A stretch of DNA of 6,102 nt. Origin: Coprobacillus sp. GTDB taxonomy: Bacteria > Bacillota_I > Bacilli_A > RFN20 > CAG-826. The DNA lies in NCBI GenBank assembly GCA_021203805.1, contig JAJQAM010000036.1, forward strand, positions 1-6,102, read 5' to 3'. A program made the position numbers and the translations under genes. The notes under the pieces are model-generated. The model saw only the letters and a list, made by a program, of their open reading frames with translations, was not told the origin of the DNA and did no database searches. Shown here piece after piece: positions 1 through 6,102 of the stretch (position 1 is the stretch's first letter; each line of letters begins with the position of its first letter).

Positions 1-75
1 AGTTCATTTTCTTTATAGGTGAATTTCGCAAAGCCTTGTGCTTCTGGCGCAGGTTTAATCCAAACGACAACAAGC
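1..75 (+). other. Upstream leader of the efflux operon, no gene seen
   Basis: This is the only sequence upstream of the operon. It has an in-frame stop (TAG, 16-18) followed directly by a GTG at 19 that could extend the first gene by 19 codons. That extension does not look like a signal peptide, so I treat the stretch as non-coding. I see no sigma-70 promoter with acceptable spacing, no operator-like palindrome and no clear Shine-Dalgarno before the ATG at 76. The real promoter and any regulator gene probably lie left of the window. Confidence 0.4.
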
Positions 76-1308
76 ATGAAAAAGAACAGCACATTTACAA
101 CGGCGGTGGCTCTCGTAGCCGCTGCAACGGCGCTTGCAGCCCTGCCAGGTTGCGGAGACAACAAGAAGAGCCAAGAAAGCACTGGCCCCCTCATGTTCCC
201 TGCATCGACGCTGATCGTTAAGGAAGAAAAAAGAGAGCTCCGCGAGGAACTGCCTGGCCGCGTGGATGCCATCCGCAACGCGGAGGTCCGTGCACGCGCC
301 ACAGGTATCGTAAAGCGCATCACCTTCAAAGAGGGCGACTTCGTGAAGACAAACCAGGTGCTCTTCGAAATCGACCCCGACGAATTGCAAGCCGAACTCG
401 AAAGCGCGAAGGCATCGTTAGAGGCCGCACAGGTGCAGCTCGAGAGCGCTGAAATCCTTTTCAAAAGGTATTCGACATTGGTCAAGACTGGTGGCGTTTC
501 GCAACAGAACTACGACGATTCTCGAATCGCAGTCGATAAAGCGAAGGCGGAAATTTTGAGGTGCGAGGCGGCGCTAAAAACGGCGCAGATAAACCTAAGC
601 TACGCCACAGTTGTCTCCCCGATCGATGGCGTGATCGGCGAAGCTATCGTAACCGAGGGCGCGCTCGTAAGCGCCTCGCAGGCGACGCTCCTCGCACTCG
701 TCCAACAGATGGACCCCATCTACTTCGACTTCTCGCAATCGGGGAAAAAACTTTTAGAATTTCGCAGGGCTGTGAACGAAGGGCGCATCGAGGCAATCGA
801 TGGCACAATCCCTGTCCGACTCCTCCTCGAGGACGGTTCGGAATATCCCCACGCTGGGACGCTCAAATTCTCCGACGTCTCGGTCGATGAATCCACGGGC
901 ATGTATAAACTCCGCGCCGAGTTCCCAAATCCTGAGCACACTTTGCTCCCTGGCATGTACGCGCGTGCAGTTCTCGTCCAGGGAATCGACACCCAGTCAA
1001 TTTTGGTGCCGCAGACGGCTGTCATCAGAGGCACGGCTGGCAAGGCTTCCATCTACGTGTTGAACAAAGACCGCATCGTGGAAAGCCGCTCGATCAAAGC
1101 GACCGAGATGGACGCAAACGGGCACTGGATTGTGACCTCTGGGCTCTCTGTGGGCGATGAAGTCGTCACAGACTCTATCATGCAGATAGGGGGTATGATG
1201 GCACGGGGGCAGGTCCGCGTCCCCACAAAGGAAGAGCTCGCAAAAATGCAACAGGCTTCCAAACCTGCTGAAGAAGCGACACCGGCTGAGCCAGAAGAGA
1301 AGAAGTAG
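76..1308 (+). CDS. RND efflux periplasmic adaptor lipoprotein (AcrA/MexA-type membrane fusion protein)
   Basis: This periplasmic adaptor should link the inner-membrane RND pump to the outer-membrane channel. The protein is 410 aa; E. coli AcrA is 397. Residues 1-25 form a lipoprotein-like signal peptide (MKKN start, Ala/Leu-rich core) ending in LPGC, with Cys26 the likely lipidated residue; Pro at -2 is atypical. A conserved ELPGR stretch lies at 58-62. The two lipoyl halves are at about 65-101 (FKEGD, then EIDP) and 178-210 (SPIDGVIG, then VTEGALV). The alpha-helical hairpin between them (about 104-175) carries the channel-docking RLS motif R131-x3-L135-x6-S142 with the same spacing as AcrA. 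Beta-barrel (from about DPIYFDFSQS, 213-222) and membrane-proximal domains follow (ILVPQ near 309). The last 15 residues are Glu/Pro/Lys-rich. I chose ATG 76 over GTG 19 because only it puts the signal peptide at the N-terminus; neither start has a clear ribosome-binding site. First gene of the operon, 43 nt before the permease. Confidence 0.95.
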   Translation: MKKNSTFTTAVALVAAATALAALPGCGDNKKSQESTGPLMFPASTLIVKEEKRELREELPGRVDAIRNAEVRARATGIVKRITFKEGDFVKTNQVLFEIDPDELQAELESAKASLEAAQVQLESAEILFKRYSTLVKTGGVSQQNYDDSRIAVDKAKAEILRCEAALKTAQINLSYATVVSPIDGVIGEAIVTEGALVSASQATLLALVQQMDPIYFDFSQSGKKLLEFRRAVNEGRIEAIDGTIPVRLLLEDGSEYPHAGTLKFSDVSVDESTGMYKLRAEFPNPEHTLLPGMYARAVLVQGIDTQSILVPQTAVIRGTAGKASIYVLNKDRIVESRSIKATEMDANGHWIVTSGLSVGDEVVTDSIMQIGGMMARGQVRVPTKEELAKMQQASKPAEEATPAEPEEKK

Positions 1309-1325
1309 TTCCTTTCGCGCGCTAT

Positions 1326-1344
1326 CCACTAAGAACCACTAAGA
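1326..1344 (+). repeat. Two tandem copies of CCACTAAGA in the adaptor-permease spacer
   Basis: CCACTAAGA occurs at 1326-1334 and again at 1336-1344, separated by one A, giving a 10-nt period. The second copy runs into AAGAG (1341-1345), which sits 6 nt before the permease ATG and is the only Shine-Dalgarno-like element there. The repeat is seen directly; a role in translation or as part of a larger repeat family is conjecture. Confidence 0.6.
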
Positions 1345-1351
1345 GCAAGCT

Positions 1352-4300
1352 ATGTCTAAGTTCTTCATCGACCGTCCGGTTTTTGCCTGGGTGCTCTCGA
1401 TCTTAATCATGCTCGCAGGAGCGATTTCGATAAACATGCTCCCCGTTGAGCAGTATCCCACAATCGCACCGCCGATCATTTCCGTCCAAGCAACTTATGC
1501 CGGCGCATCTGCCGAAACCACCCAAAAGACCGTCACCGCACTCATCGAGCAACAGCTGAACGGAATCGACAACATGATCTACATGACATCGACCTCCGAC
1601 TCGATGGGGAATTCTGAAATCGATGTCTATTTCAAGGCGGGGACGAACACGGACACCGCGCAAGTGCAGGTGCAAAACAAGGTGTCGCTCGCCACACCGA
1701 TGCTCCCCGCCGCCGTGCAGCAGACAGGCCTCACCGTGCAAAAAGGCGCCAGAAACATGGCACTCGTCACCTGCTATTACACGGAGAACGACTCTATCTC
1801 GAAGGAAGAACTCGGGAACTACGTAGCGTCGAACATTTTAGACCAGATTCAGCGAGTAAACGGGGTTGGACAGGCGCTCTTCTTCGGCGCAGAAAACGCG
1901 ATGCGCATTTGGTTGGATGCGGACAAACTCAACTCGTTTAACATGACGGCGGCAGACGTTGTGGCGGCTCTGCAGGCACAAAACGTGCAGGTGCCAGCAG
2001 GCGAAATTAACGCCACCCCTGCGGTGCCTGGCGCAAAATTGAACTTCGCGATTTTGGGACCAGAGACCCTCGAGACGCCGACGGAATTTGAAAACATTTT
2101 GCTGCGCACGACGCAGGACGGTGGGCGCGTATATCTGAAGGATGTCGCGCGCGTAGAGTTGGGCGGAAAAGACTACGCCTACGAACCATATTTTAACGGC
2201 AAAGTTTGCGTCGGTATCGGCGTCAGGCTCGCCTCGGGGGCAAACGCGCTCGAGGTTGTAGGCGCGGTGAAAGATAAGCTGAACGAACTCTCCCGCTATT
2301 TCCCAGAAGGCATGAGGGTTGGATATCCTTACGACTCTACACTCTTCGTCCAGATTTCGATTCACGAAGTTGTTAAGACGCTCGTCGAGGCAATCATCTT
2401 GGTGTTCTTGGTCATCCTCGTGTTCTTGCAGAACATCCGAGCAACCTTCATCCCGACGATCGTCATCCCCGTCGCGCTTCTTGGCACATGCGCCGCTCTA
2501 AACGTGTTGGGCTTCTCGATCAACATCTTGACGATGTTTGGCATGGTGCTCGCTATCGGTATTCTCGTTGACGATGCGATTGTCGTCATCGAAAACGTCG
2601 AGCGAATTATGACCCAGGAAGGGCTGTCGCCACGCGATGCCACGCGAAAGGCGATGGACCAAATTTCCAGCGCCCTAATCGGCATAACGCTTGTCTTGGT
2701 GACGGTCTTCATCCCAATGGCGTTCTTCTCTGGCTCGGTCGGTGCGATTTATCGGCAGTTCTCGATAACGCTAATCTCGGCGATGGTCTTCTCCCTGTTC
2801 CTCGCGTTGACGCTGACCCCGTCGCTCTGCGCCTCGTTCTTGAAACACAACCCAGGCGGAAAAAAGAAAGGGCTCGCGGGCGCCTTTAACACGGGCATGG
2901 AGAAGATGACGGGTGGCTACAAAAACATCGTAGCTCGGCTCATCCGCCACGCCGCGGTGGGGATTGTCGGCTTCGTCGCCGTGGGCGCAGGCTTCCTGTT
3001 CCTCTATCTGCGCTTGCCAACAGCGTTCTTGCCCGACGAAGACCAAGGCAACATCGTCGCCATTCTTCAATTGCCGCCATCGGCATCGAAAGAGCGCACG
3101 ATCGACCTCGTCAAGCAATACAACGACTACGTCCAAACCCTGCCCGACATTACGCACACGATGATGGTGCAAGGGTTCTCGTTCAACGGGCGCGCGCAAA
3201 ACGTGGGCTTGGCGTTTATCCGCTTGCGCGATTGGAGCGAGCGCAAAGGCTATGAGCACTCGGCGCCTGGCATCGCAGAGACGATAAGTAAGCATTTTGC
3301 CACGAGCCACGACGGCATCATCATGTCGTTGAATCTTCCCGCAATTTCCGAACTCGGCAACACCACGGGCTTTGAATACCAGATGCAAGACCGCGCGGGC
3401 ATCGGGCACGAGGCCTTAGTCAAGGCGAAAGACATCGTTCTCGCCAAGGCCAATGCCGAAAACACGTCGATGACAAATGTGCGCCTCCAAGGCCTCGAAG
3501 ACACGGCGATGCTAAAGATGAACGTAGATGTCGAAAAGGCGCAGATCCACGGCATCGATGCTGGAGAGCTCTACGACGTCATCCAGATCGCGCTTGGCTC
3601 CTACTACGTAAACAACTACGTACAAGGCTCGCGCGTGCAACGCGTCATCGTCCAACTCGACGCCCCCGACCGCTCCACTCCCGATGTCATCAAAAACATG
3701 TATGTTCGCTCGAGCTCTGGCGGGATGATGCCACTCTCCGAGATTGTTTCTTTCGATTGGACGCAGGGTGCGCCGTCGCTCACGCGCTACAACAGTTTCC
3801 CCTCGCTCAACATCGTGGGGCAGCCAAAGCCAGGACGCTCTTCTGGCGAGGCTATGCAAGAGTTTGAAGACCTCGTAAACGCGCTGCCACACGAGGGAAT
3901 TTCTGGCGTCGGCGGTGAGTGGACGGGGCAATCTTTGGAAGAGCGCACGGCGGGCAACCAAGAAATTTATCTCTACATGCTCTCGCTCGTCGTGGTGTTC
4001 TTGTGCCTCGCGGCGCTATATGAGAGCTGGTCGATTCCGTTCGCCGTGCTTCTCGTTGTCCCAGTCGGTATCTTGGGGAGCGTTTGCGCGACGACGCTGA
4101 TGGGTCTCTACAACGACGTTTACTTCAAGGTGGGCTTCTTGGTCATCATCGGCCTTTCCACCAAAAACTCCATTCTGATTATCGAGTTTGCGAAAGACCT
4201 GCAGGATCAGGGGCGCTCGCTCTTCGACGCCACGCTGATGGCTGTCCAGATGCGACTTCGCCCGATTCTCATGACGTCGTTCGCGTTCATCCTGGGTGTC

Positions 4301-4480
4301 GTGCCTTTGGCGCGGGCGTCGGGTGCATCGTCTGCGGCGCAAAATTCCATCGGTGTAGGCGTCATCGGTGGAATGTTATCCGCAACTATCCTCGGTGTAT
4401 TTTTAATCCCGTGCTTCTACGTCGTCGTGAGGAAAATTTTCCGTGGCGAGCGCAAGGTAAATGCCATCGTAAAGGACTAA
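1352..4480 (+). CDS. RND multidrug efflux permease, HAE-1 family (AcrB/MexB-type)
   Basis: This inner-membrane proton/drug antiporter is the energised part of the pump. It has 1042 aa (AcrB 1049) and collinear AcrB-like sequence throughout, from FFIDRPVFAW at 4-13 to the last helix. TM1 is at about 11-29, TM2-TM6 about 337-495, TM7 533-553 and TM8-TM12 about 871-1027, with two large periplasmic loops (about 30-336 and 554-870) that should form the porter and docking domains. The proton-relay residues are all present: D407 and D408 in TM4 (ILVDDAIVV), K938 in TM10 (STKNS), R968 and T975 in TM11 (RLRPILMTS). By hand alignment, pocket Phe178, 615, 617 and 628 of AcrB are kept (F178, F609, F611, F622), while Phe136 and Phe610 are Met136 and Met604. 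The two native AcrB cysteines are conserved (C493, C885). The ATG at 1352 matches the family N-terminus; AAGAG at 1341-1345 is a weak ribosome-binding site. The family is certain. The substrates cannot be read from sequence, but an HAE-1 pump is expected to take hydrophobic or amphiphilic compounds. Confidence 0.98.
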   Translation: MSKFFIDRPVFAWVLSILIMLAGAISINMLPVEQYPTIAPPIISVQATYAGASAETTQKTVTALIEQQLNGIDNMIYMTSTSDSMGNSEIDVYFKAGTNTDTAQVQVQNKVSLATPMLPAAVQQTGLTVQKGARNMALVTCYYTENDSISKEELGNYVASNILDQIQRVNGVGQALFFGAENAMRIWLDADKLNSFNMTAADVVAALQAQNVQVPAGEINATPAVPGAKLNFAILGPETLETPTEFENILLRTTQDGGRVYLKDVARVELGGKDYAYEPYFNGKVCVGIGVRLASGANALEVVGAVKDKLNELSRYFPEGMRVGYPYDSTLFVQISIHEVVKTLVEAIILVFLVILVFLQNIRATFIPTIVIPVALLGTCAALNVLGFSINILTMFGMVLAIGILVDDAIVVIENVERIMTQEGLSPRDATRKAMDQISSALIGITLVLVTVFIPMAFFSGSVGAIYRQFSITLISAMVFSLFLALTLTPSLCASFLKHNPGGKKKGLAGAFNTGMEKMTGGYKNIVARLIRHAAVGIVGFVAVGAGFLFLYLRLPTAFLPDEDQGNIVAILQLPPSASKERTIDLVKQYNDYVQTLPDITHTMMVQGFSFNGRAQNVGLAFIRLRDWSERKGYEHSAPGIAETISKHFATSHDGIIMSLNLPAISELGNTTGFEYQMQDRAGIGHEALVKAKDIVLAKANAENTSMTNVRLQGLEDTAMLKMNVDVEKAQIHGIDAGELYDVIQIALGSYYVNNYVQGSRVQRVIVQLDAPDRSTPDVIKNMYVRSSSGGMMPLSEIVSFDWTQGAPSLTRYNSFPSLNIVGQPKPGRSSGEAMQEFEDLVNALPHEGISGVGGEWTGQSLEERTAGNQEIYLYMLSLVVVFLCLAALYESWSIPFAVLLVVPVGILGSVCATTLMGLYNDVYFKVGFLVIIGLSTKNSILIIEFAKDLQDQGRSLFDATLMAVQMRLRPILMTSFAFILGVVPLARASGASSAAQNSIGVGVIGGMLSATILGVFLIPCFYVVVRKIFRGERKVNAIVKD
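4471..4476 (+). promoter_or_regulatory. Probable ribosome-binding site for the outer-membrane channel gene
   Basis: AAAGGA lies within the last codons of the permease gene, 11 nt before ATG 4488. It is the best Shine-Dalgarno match in the window and supports that start, with likely translational coupling across the 7-nt intergenic gap. A competing in-frame ATG at 4518 has only a weak CGGA (4508-4511) at 6 nt. Confidence 0.5.
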
Positions 4481-4487
4481 GACCAAT

Positions 4488-6029
4488 ATGAGCACAAACT
4501 TTAAGAACGGAATTTCTATGAACCTTAAGACGATATTTTTGGCAGCTGCGGGAACGTTGGTTTTGGGATCGGCATGCACGATGCAACCCGAATACACGCG
4601 CCCCGAGGCCCCTGTGCCTGAGGAATTTCGCGGTGCGCCAGAAGGCAGCCAGGCCCTTGGAGATAACCACACGGCGTTTCTGGGTTGGCAGAATTTCTAC
4701 AAGGACGAGCGCCTTAAAAAATACATCGAAATTGGTTTGGCGAATAATCGCGACCTGCGCGTTGCGGTGCTCAATATCGAGAAATTCGCCGCGCAATACA
4801 GGATCTCGCGCTCGCAGCTGATGCCAGGCGTCAACGCGGGTGGCTATTGGGATCGCACGCACACGGCGCGTCAGATTTCCGACACTGGCAGAGAATATAC
4901 GAGCAACACCTTTGGCGCGAATATTGGACTCGTCTCTTACGAGGTCGATATCTGGGGCAGGATCCGTAGCTTAAAAGATCAAGCGTGGGAAGAATTTTTG
5001 CAAACCGCAGAAACAGAGCGCACAGTGCGTCTGACTCTCGTTTCCTCGATCGCACTTCAATACTTTGCGTGCGAACTTTCTCGCGAACAGCTTCAAATTG
5101 CAGAGCAATCTTTGGAGCTTGCGAAGGACTATCGCGACCTCGTGAAGTCGCAGATGGACGCTGGCACAGCGAGCGAGCTCGATTTTCATCAGGCTGAGGC
5201 GCAATACCAAAACGAGCTAAACAGCACAGAAGAACTTCGCGCGACAAACGAGCAAAACGAAAATGCGTTTGCGCTGCTACTCGGCGCGGGGGTGCCAGAG
5301 GGTGTCGTGTTGCCACCGCCTGTGCCACTTTCGCAAAACGACGCGCTTGAGACTGTTCCTGCGGGGCTCCCGTCGGAACTACTTGCGTATCGTCCAGACA
5401 TTCTCTCGGCTGAGCACGCGCTCCTCGCCGCCAATGCAAACATCGGCGCGGCGAGGGCGGCGTTTTTCCCGTCGATAACGCTCAACGCGTCGGCGGGCTT
5501 TGAGAGCACCGAGCTCAATCAGCTCTTCAAAGGTTCGTCGCGGACGTGGAGTTTTTCTCCTTCCGTCAACATTCCGATTTTTAGTGGTGGACGCCTCTCT
5601 GCCGAACTCGACGTGGCGAAGTTGCAACGCGAAGTTGAGATCGCGAACTATGAGAAGGCGATTCAGACGGCTTTCCGCGAAGTTTCTGACGAGTTTGCTA
5701 CGCTGAACACGATACGGAAACGGGTTGAAGCGCAAGAGCAGGCACTGGCTTCGCAGAAACGTCGCTACGAAATTTTGAAAGATAGCTACGAAGCGGGGAA
5801 TGCAACCTCTTTGCAGGTTATCTTGGCGCAGCAAGATTATTTTGCGGCACAACAGAATGTCCTCGGCGTTTACTACGCGGAGATCGCATCGAAAATTACT
5901 CTCTACAAGGCTCTCGGCGGCGGGTGGTCGCAGGAAAATTTCGACATAAAGGCGGCTCGCGAGGCAGCTAAGAATGGAGAATACAAGTCGGGCGAAGAGC
6001 CAAAAGCTGAAGAGGAAAAGACCGCGTAG
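4488..6029 (+). CDS. Outer-membrane efflux channel lipoprotein (OprM/NodT family, TolC-like)
   Basis: This trimeric outer-membrane channel should provide the exit duct of the pump. It has 513 aa (OprM 485). A hydrophobic signal segment (about 14-28) ends at Cys30 in LGSAC, a poor but possible lipobox, followed by an OprM-like MQPEYTRPEAPVP. Two repeated outer-membrane-efflux domains follow, about 66-265 and 290-478. OprM-family landmarks are YEVDIWGRIR (151-160), LPSELLAYRPDILSAEH (294-310), NIGAARAAFFPS (318-329), NIPIFSGGRL (361-370), YEKAIQTAFREV (388-399) and LYKALGGGW (472-480). The periplasmic helix-tip turns read AGT (225-227) and AGN (436-438). After GGGW there is a hydrophilic tail of about 33 residues ending Glu/Lys-rich. 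ATG 4488 has AAAGGA upstream; the alternative ATG 4518 would give a 503-aa protein with Cys20 and a more typical signal-peptide length, so the start is uncertain by 10 codons. Third gene of the operon, 7 nt after the permease stop, so the channel is dedicated rather than borrowed from elsewhere. Confidence 0.95.
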   Translation: MSTNFKNGISMNLKTIFLAAAGTLVLGSACTMQPEYTRPEAPVPEEFRGAPEGSQALGDNHTAFLGWQNFYKDERLKKYIEIGLANNRDLRVAVLNIEKFAAQYRISRSQLMPGVNAGGYWDRTHTARQISDTGREYTSNTFGANIGLVSYEVDIWGRIRSLKDQAWEEFLQTAETERTVRLTLVSSIALQYFACELSREQLQIAEQSLELAKDYRDLVKSQMDAGTASELDFHQAEAQYQNELNSTEELRATNEQNENAFALLLGAGVPEGVVLPPPVPLSQNDALETVPAGLPSELLAYRPDILSAEHALLAANANIGAARAAFFPSITLNASAGFESTELNQLFKGSSRTWSFSPSVNIPIFSGGRLSAELDVAKLQREVEIANYEKAIQTAFREVSDEFATLNTIRKRVEAQEQALASQKRRYEILKDSYEAGNATSLQVILAQQDYFAAQQNVLGVYYAEIASKITLYKALGGGWSQENFDIKAAREAAKNGEYKSGEEPKAEEEKTA

Positions 6030-6069
6030 CGCTCTTCCTGAGTAGTCGCGACGGAACCATTTTCAAGGC

Positions 6070-6102
6070 ATGGGCATCTCTTCGATTTTTAAGGTTTTCG
6101 CA
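6070..6102 (+). CDS. Possible start of a downstream gene, cut by the window edge
   Basis: An ATG at 6070 opens a frame that reads MGISSIFKVFA and has no stop before the window ends. It would follow the channel gene by 40 nt on the same strand. Only 11 codons are visible and the nearest purine-rich element (AAGG, 6065-6068) is too close to the ATG to be a good ribosome-binding site. The product cannot be identified, and this may be chance. Confidence 0.25.
   Translation, partial: MGISSIFKVFA

Noticed and set aside
36..59. TTGTGC (36-41) with TTTAAT (54-59) as a sigma-70 promoter
   Set aside because: The spacer is only 12 nt and the hexamers are poor matches, so this is not a credible promoter.
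19..75. GTG at 19 as the start of the adaptor gene
   Set aside because: It would add 19 residues (MNFAKPCASG...) that are not signal-like in front of a good lipoprotein signal peptide, directly after an in-frame stop and without a ribosome-binding site.
1838..2365. Open frame (175 codons) on the - strand inside the permease gene
   Set aside because: It is a shadow of the conserved porter-domain coding sequence with no start context or domain of its own.
2771..3409. Long open frame (212 codons) on the - strand inside the permease gene
   Set aside because: It lies opposite conserved RND coding sequence, has Arg/His-rich composition typical of antisense shadows in GC-rich DNA, and shows no recognisable domain.
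4831..5439. Long open frame (202 codons) on the - strand inside the channel gene
   Set aside because: It is antisense to well-conserved OprM-family sequence and its Arg/Ala/Gln-rich product resembles no family I recognise.
6013..6039. Imperfect inverted repeat AGGAAAAG / CTCTTCCT flanking the channel stop codon as a terminator
   Set aside because: The stem has a mismatch and is mostly A/T-paired, the left arm is inside the coding sequence, and no T-run follows.
6045..6052. GTCGCGAC palindrome downstream of the channel gene as an operator
   Set aside because: It is only 8 bp, lacks a second copy in the upstream leader, and is expected by chance in this composition.

Overview
The window carries one complete three-gene operon on the + strand, encoding an RND-type tripartite efflux pump of the AcrAB-TolC / MexAB-OprM class. 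The order is periplasmic adaptor lipoprotein (76-1308), inner-membrane RND permease (1352-4480) and outer-membrane channel (4488-6029). Gaps are 43 nt and 7 nt, and all three frames are intact. The three products should stack into one conduit. The permease uses the proton gradient to move drug-like substrates from the periplasm or inner-membrane outer leaflet. The adaptor bridges, and the channel opens to the outside.

The organism is a Gram-negative (two-membrane) bacterium, because the system needs an outer membrane and includes an OprM-type channel. Composition is moderately GC-rich by eye. Ribosome-binding sites are weak or absent ahead of the first two genes. The proteins look closely related to the proteobacterial pumps, but the genus or phylum cannot be settled from this sequence. 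A non-proteobacterial host such as a member of the PVC group is possible but unproven.

Layout: 1-75 is upstream leader with no recognisable gene or convincing promoter. 76-6029 is the operon, with a tandem 9-bp direct repeat in the first spacer. 6030-6102 is downstream sequence with no convincing terminator; the last 33 bases could be the first 11 codons of another gene. No TetR/MarR/LysR-type regulator, RNA gene, mobile element or CRISPR array is visible.

This is mostly an ordinary pump operon; I found no undescribed system. The points worth a second look are small: Phe-to-Met changes at two positions of the permease's drug-binding pocket, two extra periplasmic cysteines in that pocket region, similar acidic/lysine-rich C-terminal tails on the adaptor and the channel, atypical lipoboxes on both, and the spacer repeat.
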